Counted from the first letter of the stretch, positions 1 to 5,675 are shown. The stretch: DNA of 10,020 nt from Chloroflexota bacterium (GCA_014383605.1 JACNHM010000530.1:1-10020); one strand, 5' to 3'. The notes: a model not told the origin generated them from the sequence alone. Made by a program: numbers and translations.

Positions 1-72
1 CTTGGCGCAGGCGGTGACTAGCAGGCTCACCACCAGCAGCAGACTGAAGAAACTGAACCACTTGCTTTTCAT
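1..72 (-). CDS. Lipoprotein, N-terminal fragment (probable sugar ABC transporter binding protein)
   Basis: Only the first 24 codons are inside the window; the gene runs off the left edge. The start ATG (72-70) is preceded by a strong ribosome binding site, AGGAGGAG, 6 bases upstream. The peptide starts MKSKW, continues with a hydrophobic stretch (FSFFSLLLVVSLLV) and ends in a lipobox, V-T-A-C, with the lipid-carrying cysteine at residue 22. This is a complete bacterial type II signal peptide, so the product should be anchored to the outer face of the membrane. It is the third gene of the operon, after a LacI regulator and a disaccharide phosphorylase fusion. In that setting the usual gene is the solute-binding protein of a carbohydrate ABC transporter. 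That identity is inferred from context, since no mature-domain sequence is visible. It is too short to have been listed as an ORF of normal size, but the signal peptide is convincing. Confidence 0.8.
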   Translation of the reverse strand, partial: MKSKWFSFFSLLLVVSLLVTACAK

Positions 73-99
73 TTTGCACTCCTCCTGAGTTGCTTGTTT

Positions 100-118
100 T
101 TTTGGCCTGGGGCCAAAA
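100..118. repeat. Perfect inverted repeat in the leader of the lipoprotein gene
   Basis: TTTTGGCC (100-107) and GGCCAAAA (111-118) form a perfect 8-base inverted repeat around a 3-base centre. It lies 28-46 bases upstream of the lipoprotein start codon. As RNA on the minus strand it would fold into a compact hairpin followed by an A-run, not a U-run, so it is not a normal intrinsic terminator for this operon. It could be a protein-binding site or an mRNA structure that sets the ratio of binding protein to the upstream enzyme. The function is unknown. Confidence 0.5.
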
Positions 119-175
119 TGGTTGGATTTGATCGAAGAACCTCTGCTTTGTTGGCGATACCTCCTCACCTCCTTC

Positions 176-191
176 CGTGTTGCGTATTGCG
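176..191. repeat. Short heptamer repeat, copy 1 (GTGTTGC type)
   Basis: Two adjacent 7-base units, GTGTTGC (177-183) and GTATTGC (184-190), lie in the 158-base gap between the phosphorylase fusion and the lipoprotein gene. Twelve bases beginning at 174 are identical to 4564-4575, where a longer copy follows another stop codon. A third, inverted copy is at 5723-5744. Confidence 0.55.
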
Positions 192-214
192 ACTCGTCTG
201 AAAAAACAAACCGT

Positions 215-241
215 CAGCGGATTGAGCGGATTAAGCCGATT
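215..241. repeat. Nonamer tandem repeat over the stop codon of the GH65 fusion
   Basis: Three 9-base units occur in a row: CAGCGGATT (215-223), GAGCGGATT (224-232) and AAGCCGATT (233-241). The last is a diverged copy. The TAA stop of the phosphorylase-mutase fusion (233-231) falls at the junction of units two and three, so the final residues of the protein are encoded by the repeat. Confidence 0.5.
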
Positions 242-3200
242 TTGTTCTATTGGCCTGAGCCAGGCGAGCCCGCAGATCGGCCCAGTGCACACCCTCCAGG
301 CTGGGGAGCACCACGTGAGCAGCGCCCACCCGTTCGACCGGTCCGAGCCCCACGGCCCACATGCCGGCCGCCAGGGTCGCTTCTACACCTGAAGCAGCGT
401 CTTCGACTACCACACACTGTTCTGGGGCAAGCCCCAGTTGCGCCGCCCCGTGCAAAAACAGATCGGGCGCTGGCTTGTGCCGTTCCACGCTGTAGCCGTC
501 TGAAATGGCATCCACCCGCTCGGCGATGCCCAGCCTCTCAATCACGGCCGGCGCGTTCTTGCTGGCCGAACCGATGGCCATCTTGATCCCCGCTGCTCGC
601 AACTCATCCAGCAACTCCAATACTCCTGGCAGCAGGTTGGCCCGGGTCACACCCTGGATCAGTTCCTGGTAGTAGCGGTTCTTGCGGGCCATCATCTCCT
701 GGATCTGTTCTTCGGTGACCGGCCGGCCGGCCAGTAGGCGCAGCAGTGACCCGCGACGGTCTACGCCCCGCAGGGCCTCGTTGGCCTGCCGGTCGAAGGG
801 GATGCCTTCCTCGTCGGCCAAACGCTGCCAGCCCAGGTAGTGGAATTCGGAGGTGTCTGTCAGCACGCCATCCAGGTCGAAAATGACGCCGCGGATGTCC
901 AGAGGATACTGGATATTGGATATTGGGGATTGGGGTTTCAGGTCGAAATCGTGCCACTGGTCGCGCCAGCAGAGGCGGAATTTGAGACGGGTCCAGTTGG
1001 GCGGCAGGCGTGGGGTGGCGACCGGCCCGTCGTCGGTCAAACGGACGCCGCCGAAGCCGAAGACCACCGCCTGCCACACCCCGCCGGCGGAAGCAGCGTG
1101 CACCCCGTCGTCGGCGTTGCCCCGCACGTCTTCCAGGTCCACCAGGGCGGCGCGCATCAGGTGTTCGTAAGCCTCCCCCGGCTTGTCCAACTCGCAGGCC
1201 AGGATGGCGTGGATCGCCGGGCCGAGCGATGAGCCGTAGGTGTGATCGGTGCGTGGGGCGTAATAGTCCCAGTTGGTCTCTAGCGTCTGCCGGTCGTAAC
1301 GGTCGCGCAGCAGGTAGAGGAGCATCAACACGTCGGCTTGTTTCAACACCTGCCGCTTGTTAGCACCCTTGATGCCCAGGATGGCGTGCATGGAGCGGGT
1401 GCGCGGCACGTAATCGGCCAGGTTCACCTCTTTCAGGTCGAAAAAACCCTCAAACTGCTCGATCAGGCCGTTTTCCGGGTCGTGGAGGACCAACATGCAG
1501 CCGATGACATCGCCCCAGTGCTTCAGCCGCTCCGGGGTCAGATCGAGTTGGCGCTCCAGCGTGGCTGCCCGGTCGGGGTCCTGCTGGCGCAGCCAGGCCA
1601 GTACCTCCAGCGCCGTCTCCAGGTGCCATTGGACCATCCGGTTGGTGAAGGCGTTGTTGTCCACGTGCTCGTGGTACTCGTCCGGGCCGATGACGTCGTT
1701 GATCTCGTACTTGCCCCGGTCGGCGTTCCACTCAGCGCGGCTGCCCCAGAAAACGGCCGTGTCCAGAACGATTTCCGCGCCATAGTCGCGCATCCAACCG
1801 TCGTCGCCCGTGACCTGCCAATAGTTCCACACGGCATAAGCCACGTCGGCGCTGATGTGGTGCTCGATGTCGCCGCACCAGATGCGCACCAAATCTTCGC
1901 CCTGAGGGCCGGGCACCCAGCGGGGCGTGACCTCGTCGCCCGTGGCGGCGCTCTCCCAGGCAAACATGGCCCCCTCGTAGCCGGCGGCCTGGGCTTTGCG
2001 CCGCGCCCCGGACAGGGTGTGGTAGCGATAGGTCAGCAGGTTGCGGGCCAGGGCCGGCTGGGTGAAGGTGAGGAAGGGAACGATGAAAACCTCTGTGTCC
2101 CAGAAGACGTGACCCCGGTAGCCAAAGCCGGAGAGGGTCTTGGCCGAGATGCTCACCCGGTCGTCGTGGCGCGGCGCAGCCACCAGCACCTGGAACAGGT
2201 TGTAACGGACGGCCAGTTGGGCGGTAGGGTCGCCCTCGATGATGACGTCGCTGGCCTGCCAGACCTCGGCCCAGGCCGCTTCGTGGGCGGCCAGCAAGTC
2301 CTCGTAACGCAGCCACCGTTCAGACAACTCGTCCAACTCGTTCCGCGCCACTTCAGCAACGGTGTACGGTCGGGGCTCGTCCACCAGGCCCTCGGCTTCC
2401 ATTTTCGCCCAAAAGCTGTCGAGAATGGCCCGTTCCTCCGCTGACACCCCGGCCTCGCGGTGTCCTGAGCCTGTCGAAGGGTAGACCGCCTGTCGCTCTG
2501 CTCGCATCCGTTCCAGGTCGCGCGTGGCATACACACTGACCAGCTTGGTGGCTGTGACAGTCTGCCCCCGCTTCGCTTGCCACTCGGCCGCCATCGTTGG
2601 CAGGCCATCGCAGCTCATGGCCCAATGGCGCGTTCTATCACTCCCCTGGATCAAAAGCGCGGCCGCCATGCCGAGTTCAATACCGCTATGCCGGGTACGG
2701 GCGTGCAGCCAGACCTGGTCAATGTCATCGCCCTGGTCCAGGATCTGCCAATGCATCACGCCCTGGTTGTCCGGGTAGCCGTTGATGCCGGCCTGAACTT
2801 TGATGTAGGCATTGAAATCTACCGGCGTGATTTGGCAACGGACGGCCAGCAGGTGCGGGTCGGCCAGGCTGGCGAAACGTTCAAAGTGCAGATCCACGGT
2901 GCGCCCGGCCGGGCTGCGCCAGCGCAGGTCGCGGCTGAGCAGGCCGCGGCGCAGGTCGAGGCGCCGCTCGTAGCGCAACACCTGGCCCCGGTCCAGCCGG
3001 AAACGCTCGCTACCCACCAGAACGGCCAAGGGCAGCCAGTCGGGGCAGTTGGCCAGTTCGGTGTAGACGATGGGCACATCGTCGAACACACCGTGGACAA
3101 AGGTGGCCGGCCAGGCACCGGGATAGCCTTCCTCGAAAGCGCCTCGGCTGCTCAGGTAGCCGTTGCCCAGGGTGAAGACCGTCTCCTGCTGGTGCAAGCG

Positions 3201-3248
3201 AAGGGGGTCAAACTGGGTTTCGATGATCGTCCAACCTGTTTCGTTCAC
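231..3248 (-). CDS. Bifunctional GH65 disaccharide phosphorylase / beta-phosphoglucomutase fusion
   Basis: A 1005-residue cytosolic fusion enzyme with no signal peptide. Residues 1 to about 765 are a complete glycoside hydrolase family 65 phosphorylase: an N-terminal beta-sandwich, a WDTEVFIVP block near 383, and GPDEYHE at 521-527 with the expected general acid Glu524. KQADV lies at 636-640. The phosphate-site residues of the family are present (Ser673/Ser674 in YGSSLGP, His717 in GVHAAS), which argues for phosphorolysis rather than hydrolysis. Residues about 785-1005 are a full HAD-superfamily beta-phosphoglucomutase: DLDGV with Asp791 and Asp793, SASKN at 894-898, Lys925 in KPAPD, and Glu949-Asp950. 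Expected reaction: an alpha-linked glucose disaccharide plus phosphate gives glucose plus beta-glucose 1-phosphate, then glucose 6-phosphate. The disaccharide (maltose, trehalose, kojibiose or nigerose) cannot be told from sequence alone. The start is GTG (3248-3246), 15 bases after the lacI-type stop, with GAGG upstream. Two repeat elements are translated in frame, at residues 257-263 and in the linker 771-783. In relatives the two enzymes are normally separate adjacent genes. Confidence 0.92.
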   Translation of the reverse strand: MNETGWTIIETQFDPLRLHQQETVFTLGNGYLSSRGAFEEGYPGAWPATFVHGVFDDVPIVYTELANCPDWLPLAVLVGSERFRLDRGQVLRYERRLDLRRGLLSRDLRWRSPAGRTVDLHFERFASLADPHLLAVRCQITPVDFNAYIKVQAGINGYPDNQGVMHWQILDQGDDIDQVWLHARTRHSGIELGMAAALLIQGSDRTRHWAMSCDGLPTMAAEWQAKRGQTVTATKLVSVYATRDLERMRAERQAVYPSTGSGHREAGVSAEERAILDSFWAKMEAEGLVDEPRPYTVAEVARNELDELSERWLRYEDLLAAHEAAWAEVWQASDVIIEGDPTAQLAVRYNLFQVLVAAPRHDDRVSISAKTLSGFGYRGHVFWDTEVFIVPFLTFTQPALARNLLTYRYHTLSGARRKAQAAGYEGAMFAWESAATGDEVTPRWVPGPQGEDLVRIWCGDIEHHISADVAYAVWNYWQVTGDDGWMRDYGAEIVLDTAVFWGSRAEWNADRGKYEINDVIGPDEYHEHVDNNAFTNRMVQWHLETALEVLAWLRQQDPDRAATLERQLDLTPERLKHWGDVIGCMLVLHDPENGLIEQFEGFFDLKEVNLADYVPRTRSMHAILGIKGANKRQVLKQADVLMLLYLLRDRYDRQTLETNWDYYAPRTDHTYGSSLGPAIHAILACELDKPGEAYEHLMRAALVDLEDVRGNADDGVHAASAGGVWQAVVFGFGGVRLTDDGPVATPRLPPNWTRLKFRLCWRDQWHDFDLKPQSPISNIQYPLDIRGVIFDLDGVLTDTSEFHYLGWQRLADEEGIPFDRQANEALRGVDRRGSLLRLLAGRPVTEEQIQEMMARKNRYYQELIQGVTRANLLPGVLELLDELRAAGIKMAIGSASKNAPAVIERLGIAERVDAISDGYSVERHKPAPDLFLHGAAQLGLAPEQCVVVEDAASGVEATLAAGMWAVGLGPVERVGAAHVVLPSLEGVHWADLRARLAQANRTKSA
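904..938. repeat. Heptamer tandem repeat encoding the interdomain linker
   Basis: Five consecutive 7-base units, GGATACT, GGATATT, GGATATT, GGGGATT and GGGGTTT, fill 904-938 exactly. On the coding strand the unit is AATATCC. Read through three frames it gives a 7-residue peptide period, here seen as SPISNIQYP. It sits at the boundary between the GH65 domain and the mutase domain. Confidence 0.8.
2461..2481. repeat. CTTCGACAGGCTCAGGA element read through inside the GH65 gene
   Basis: On the coding strand this stretch contains CTTCGACAGGCTCAGGA, a short element I know to recur many times in some bacterial genomes, including Chloroflexota. Here it is translated as PSTGSGH (residues 257-263). 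It falls in the hydrophilic region between the N-terminal beta-sandwich and the helical barrel of the phosphorylase, where an insertion would be tolerated. Its repeat status is from general knowledge; only one copy is in the window. Confidence 0.5.
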
Positions 3249-3263
3249 AGAACCTTGCCTCGC

Positions 3264-4292
3264 TCAAGACTGGGAACTGAGGGCCGTCGACTCACGCACA
3301 ATGAGACGGGGTTTCAGCAACACCTGGGCCGGCGAGGGTGTCTCGCCGCGCACCAGGTCTATCAACATGGTCACCGCCCGTTCCCCGACCTCGGCGATGG
3401 GCTGGCGCAAGCTGGTGAGAGAGGGGCGCAGGTAGCCGGCGATGGGGGCGTCGTCAAAGCCTACCACCGCCAGTTCCCGACCGACCTGCAGGCCAGCAGC
3501 GGCGGCGGCGTTCATCACGCCGATAGCTATCAGGTCGGCCAGGGCCACCACCGCCGTGGGCCATCGCTCAGGCGGCAGGGTCAGCCAGGTCTGCGTGGCC
3601 TGGTAGGCGCTGTAGTAGTTGTACTCGATGCGCATGATCCAGGCAGGGTCCACGCTCAGGCCGGCGTCGGCCATAGCGGTCAGATAACCATCCAGCCGGT
3701 ATCGCCCGGTGAGTGACGCCTCTGGCCAGGCCAGGCAGGCGACGCGGCGGTGGCCTAGCTCTAGCAGGTGGTTCACCGCTTGCTTCACACCGTCGGTGCC
3801 GTCCACGTCCACCCAGGGAAAATCCCATTCGGAGTTGGAGCGGCCAAAGGCAACGAAGGGAAAGTCCACGTCCAGCAGGTAGCGGATACGCCGGTCGTTG
3901 AGATTGGTGTTGGGCAGGATGAAGCCATCTACCCGGCCACTTCCCACCATCTCGCGATACACGCCCAGTTCGTCGTACGGTTCGGGGCAGGGAAAGGTGA
4001 GGATGTGATAGTCGTGCCGGGCGGCGGCCTCGGCCATGCTGTGGATGAACTTCTCCAGGATGGGGTTGAACTGATCGGGCGGCGCCGGTCGCCAGGAATA
4101 GCCGATCATGCGGCTCTCGCGGGCCTGGAGCCCCCGGGCGATGACGCTGGGCCGGTAGCCCAGCTCCTCTGCCTTGGCCAACACGCGACGCCTGGTTTCC
4201 TCGGCGACGTGGGGATACGCGTTCAACGCCTTGGAAATGGTGGAAACAGACAGGTTCAGTTGCTCGGCCAGGTCTTTGATCGTGACACTCAA
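3264..4292 (-). CDS. LacI-family transcriptional regulator of the sugar operon
   Basis: A 342-residue protein of normal length for the family. Residues 3-25 (VTIKDLAEQLNLSVSTISKALN) form the LacI helix-turn-helix. The hinge helix follows at about 48-58 (RPSVIARGLQA, with the leucine that enters the operator centre in known members). From about 62 to the end is a periplasmic-binding-protein-like effector domain, with family blocks such as DGFILPN and VVGFDDAPIAGYLRPSLTSLRQP. The start is taken as TTG (4292-4290), because AGGAAGGA lies 7 bases upstream and the encoded SVTIKDLA is the usual N-terminus; no ATG is better placed. It is the first gene of the operon and ends 15 bases before the phosphorylase fusion. 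Two operator-like palindromes in its own promoter suggest autoregulation, relieved by a sugar or sugar phosphate. The effector is unknown, but is likely the disaccharide handled by the fusion enzyme. Confidence 0.93.
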   Translation of the reverse strand: MSVTIKDLAEQLNLSVSTISKALNAYPHVAEETRRRVLAKAEELGYRPSVIARGLQARESRMIGYSWRPAPPDQFNPILEKFIHSMAEAAARHDYHILTFPCPEPYDELGVYREMVGSGRVDGFILPNTNLNDRRIRYLLDVDFPFVAFGRSNSEWDFPWVDVDGTDGVKQAVNHLLELGHRRVACLAWPEASLTGRYRLDGYLTAMADAGLSVDPAWIMRIEYNYYSAYQATQTWLTLPPERWPTAVVALADLIAIGVMNAAAAAGLQVGRELAVVGFDDAPIAGYLRPSLTSLRQPIAEVGERAVTMLIDLVRGETPSPAQVLLKPRLIVRESTALSSQS

Positions 4293-4298
4293 TTGAGT
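4287..4298. repeat. 12-base palindrome over the lacI-type start codon
   Basis: ACTCAATTGAGT is a perfect palindrome centred on the TTG start codon. It differs from the GAAAAC-type operators upstream, so it is not obviously a site for the same protein. It may be chance. Confidence 0.3.
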
Positions 4299-4301
4299 AT
4301 C

Positions 4302-4315
4302 CTTCCTGAAGGAAG
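4302..4315 (-). promoter_or_regulatory. Small hairpin overlapping the ribosome binding site of the regulator
   Basis: On the coding strand CTTCC, a TTCA loop and GGAAG pair perfectly, and the second arm is part of the AGGAAGGA ribosome binding site of the regulator gene. A 5-pair stem is weak, but could lower translation of the regulator together with its TTG start. The role is inferred. Confidence 0.35.
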
Positions 4316-4371
4316 CTCCACGGGCTGACAGAAACCTGCCCGGGACTCTCGGGGAGTACTCGCGCCACTCA

Positions 4372-4383
4372 GAAAACGTTTTC
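4372..4383. promoter_or_regulatory. Operator O1, perfect palindrome at the transcription start
   Basis: GAAAACGTTTTC is a perfect 12-base palindrome with a central CG, the form typical of LacI/GalR-family operators in which the hinge leucines open the central CG step. It begins at about +2 relative to the start site expected from the -10 element at 4391-4396, so a bound repressor would block initiation. The natural ligand is the regulator encoded just downstream. Confidence 0.75.
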
Positions 4384-4390
4384 AGAACCC

Positions 4391-4419
4391 ATTGTATCAG
4401 AAAACCTTTTCCTTGTCAA
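4391..4419 (-). promoter_or_regulatory. Promoter of the sugar operon (sigma-70 type)
   Basis: On the minus strand TTGACA (4419-4414) and TACAAT (4396-4391) are separated by exactly 17 bases. This is a consensus -35 and a one-mismatch -10. The expected transcript start is near 4384, giving a leader of about 90 bases before the TTG of the regulator gene. Operator O2 fills the spacer and O1 covers the start site. Confidence 0.8.
4400..4411. promoter_or_regulatory. Operator O2, between -35 and -10
   Basis: GAAAACCTTTTC matches operator O1 at 11 of 12 positions; one central base breaks the symmetry. It lies inside the promoter spacer, and its centre is 28 bases from that of O1. Occupancy would exclude RNA polymerase directly. 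The loss of the central CG suggests weaker binding than O1. Confidence 0.65.
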
Positions 4420-4564
4420 ATCCGCTTGTGGGGAGGGGCGCATTTCAGTTTGGTGGTGAGCTGATTGATGGCCAGCGGGAGAGAGTGTGGGAGGAGAGCG
4501 CGGCCTGGATTCAGGCGCGATCGGGGTAGTGCATGAGACCAGAATTGGCGGAGGCAAAGCAGGT

Positions 4565-4593
4565 CCGTGTTGCGTGTTGTGTGGTGCGTTACG
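4565..4593. repeat. Heptamer repeat, copy 2 (GTGTTGC type), directly after a stop codon
   Basis: Units GTGTTGC (4567-4573), GTGTTGT (4574-4580), GTGGTGC (4581-4587) and a partial GTTACG (4588-4593) are contiguous. The block abuts the TGA of the last cassette gene (4596-4594) with no gap. It shares 12 identical bases with copy 1. Confidence 0.65.
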
Positions 4594-4845
4594 TCAAAAC
4601 GACAGGCCGCGCTCTTCCATTAACCGAAAGAGCTCTCGATAACTCAATCCGAGGCGCGCGGTCATCCCCCGCAGAGTGATGTCGCCCCGCAGGTACTCCT
4701 CATGCAGACGTTGGACCTGTAACTCGTACCATTCTTCAATGAGTGCGCCCAGCATCTCCGGCCTGCTCTTGCGTTCTTGTTGAGCGCGGGTTTCCACATA
4801 CTTGATCACTTGATCTCTCACCAACACGGGCATTTCTACAACCAT
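4594..4845 (-). CDS. Small UPF0175-like protein, candidate antitoxin
   Basis: An 83-residue protein. The first half looks like a short beta strand plus helices of a ribbon-helix-helix-like or coiled dimerisation segment (MPVLVRDQVIKYVE, then a charged helix). The C-terminal part (ITLRGMTARLGLSYRELFRLMEERGL, residues about 56-81) matches the helix-turn-helix-like end typical of UPF0175 proteins, which are known partners of PIN toxins. The ATG lies one base after the TGA of the PIN-like gene, with GGGGAGG inside the 3' end of that gene, so the two are translationally coupled. UPF0175 genes usually precede the PIN gene; here the order is reversed. The role as antitoxin and DNA-binding autoregulator is inferred. 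It is followed at once by a heptamer repeat. Confidence 0.75.
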   Translation of the reverse strand: MVVEMPVLVRDQVIKYVETRAQQERKSRPEMLGALIEEWYELQVQRLHEEYLRGDITLRGMTARLGLSYRELFRLMEERGLSF

Positions 4846-4846
4846 T

Positions 4847-5389
4847 TCACAAGCCTCCCCTCAATGCTTGCAATGAGTGCTCGATGAAGCCACGACGGTA
4901 GCGAGACCTGATTGCTTTCAACATCCCCTCGCACACGTCCTCAGCCACATATCCCTCTTTGCCTAACATCACGATGAGGTCAGGCAGGAGGAGAGGATGC
5001 ATCCTGAAGCGATGGCAAATGATGTACAGGAGCCGATCATCAACCACCACGTGGTCATATTGCTCAGTGTCTCGACACAACCTCAGCACCTCCTGGTCCC
5101 CCTCTTCAATTTCATAAGCATTGATCACCTGTTCGAAAGTGGCTCCTATGAGCGAGGTAGCTTGCACGACAATACTCCCCTGTCGTATACAATTTGACAG
5201 TGCCCATGCGTCCGGATAGCCCTCGCGTATTCCCTGATCAACAGCCTCGGTTTTCACTCCTTGGGGGATAAGGATCTTGGCATGGTCAAGCACAAACTCC
5301 AACACAAGCCGCTCGCCCACGTTGAACTTGGCAGCCGTGATCAACGAACTGGAGTCAAAGATAAGTATTTTTCGCTCAGTGGCTGTCAC
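4847..5389 (-). CDS. PIN-like domain protein, candidate toxin RNase
   Basis: A 180-residue protein with the layout of a PIN nuclease. It has an N-terminal strand ending in an acid (ILIFDSSSL, Asp12), Glu48 in KTEAV, an acidic cluster EEGDQE at 95-100 (the conserved place for the third acid), and VVVDDRLL with Asp117/Asp118. It resembles the DUF3368/VapC-like branch, in which a D-D-R motif is followed by a helix and a hydrophobic segment (LLLPDLIVMLGKEGY). It carries about 30 extra C-terminal residues rich in basic side chains. The start is GTG (5389-5387), with GGAG nine bases upstream, overlapping the preceding small gene by 14 bases; an ATG just upstream is out of frame and hits a stop at once. 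The likely role is Mg-dependent RNA cleavage, held in check by one or both small neighbours. This is inferred from fold motifs and context. Confidence 0.78.
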   Translation of the reverse strand: MTATERKILIFDSSSLITAAKFNVGERLVLEFVLDHAKILIPQGVKTEAVDQGIREGYPDAWALSNCIRQGSIVVQATSLIGATFEQVINAYEIEEGDQEVLRLCRDTEQYDHVVVDDRLLYIICHRFRMHPLLLPDLIVMLGKEGYVAEDVCEGMLKAIRSRYRRGFIEHSLQALRGGL

Positions 5390-5594
5390 GACATGCGTCT
5401 CCTTCGTCTGTGCTATCTAGCAAAAGTTCGTAATATCCCATCCACTTCACAAAATCCGCGTTCTCCTCCAGCTTTCCTGCCTGCGCCAGTTCGTAGAAAT
5501 CCTGGGACTTGATGGTGTATTGTTCCTCGTAGGGATCCATCAAGTTCTCCAGATTGTGAAGGCTTTCGATGATTTCAAAGATCTTATTGACCAT
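5376..5594 (-). CDS. Small acidic protein, first gene of the PIN cassette, candidate antitoxin
   Basis: A 72-residue, strongly acidic protein (many Glu and Asp, few basic residues). It has an N-terminal helix (KIFEIIESLHNLENL) followed by a segment with the pattern SQDFYELAQAGKLEENADFVKWMGYYELL. I recall the aromatic F-x-K/E-W-x-x-Y-Y-E pattern from small uncharacterised proteins encoded directly upstream of PIN-type genes, but I cannot name a family. The ATG (5594-5592) has AGAGG upstream, and its stop lies 14 bases inside the PIN-like gene, so it is co-translated with it. Size, charge and position fit a type II antitoxin. It starts about 47 bases downstream of the expected transcript start of a consensus promoter. 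Confidence 0.75.
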   Translation of the reverse strand: MVNKIFEIIESLHNLENLMDPYEEQYTIKSQDFYELAQAGKLEENADFVKWMGYYELLLDSTDEGDACRDSH

Positions 5595-5647
5595 CGTACT
5601 GCCTCTTATGTCTTGATATTGGTGAGCTACGGACTCGACCGGATAAG

Positions 5648-5675
5648 ATTATAGCACGCTCTCTCGGTGTGTCAA
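5648..5675 (-). promoter_or_regulatory. Consensus sigma-70 promoter of the PIN cassette
   Basis: On the minus strand TTGACA (5675-5670), a 16-base spacer and TATAAT (5653-5648) match the bacterial consensus at all 12 hexamer positions. The expected start is near 5641, about 47 bases before the ATG of the first cassette gene. No clear palindromic operator is visible around it. Confidence 0.8.

Larger units (their letters stand above)
4293..4593. other. Intergenic region between the regulator and the PIN cassette
   Basis: This stretch of 301 bases has no supported gene. From left to right it holds the ribosome binding site and a small hairpin of the regulator gene (4302-4315), a leader of about 90 bases, two operators and the operon promoter (4372-4419). 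Then comes a stretch of about 145 bases (4420-4564) in which I see no gene, RNA or repeat, and finally a heptamer repeat (4565-4593) abutting the stop of the cassette. I see no intrinsic terminator with a U-run after the cassette, so read-through into the sugar operon is possible. Confidence 0.6.

Noticed and set aside
73..168. An in-frame upstream GTG (168-166) that would extend the lipoprotein by 32 residues, next to AAGGAGGTGA
   Set aside because: The match to the ribosome anti-Shine-Dalgarno sequence overlaps the GTG, so the spacing is wrong. The extension would also place a charged, non-hydrophobic stretch ahead of a complete signal peptide that has its own well-placed site.
1338..2444. 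A 368-codon open frame on the plus strand opposite the phosphorylase gene
   Set aside because: It is the antisense shadow of a GH65 domain with intact catalytic motifs; no family features, and no convincing ribosome binding site.
2577..3716. A 379-codon plus-strand open frame spanning the regulator-phosphorylase junction
   Set aside because: It covers the ends of two well-identified minus-strand genes and has no recognisable domain.
4369..4557. A 62-codon minus-strand frame covering the operon promoter region
   Set aside because: It overlaps the promoter and both operators, its translation is proline- and serine-rich without features, and it lacks a good ribosome binding site.
4420..4564. 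A possible small RNA or tRNA in the gap upstream of the sugar promoter
   Set aside because: I could not fold a tRNA cloverleaf or find a terminator hairpin with a U-run; no promoter points into it on the plus strand.
904..4593. The short tandem repeats considered as a CRISPR array
   Set aside because: Units are 7-9 bases, contiguous and without unique spacers of constant length.
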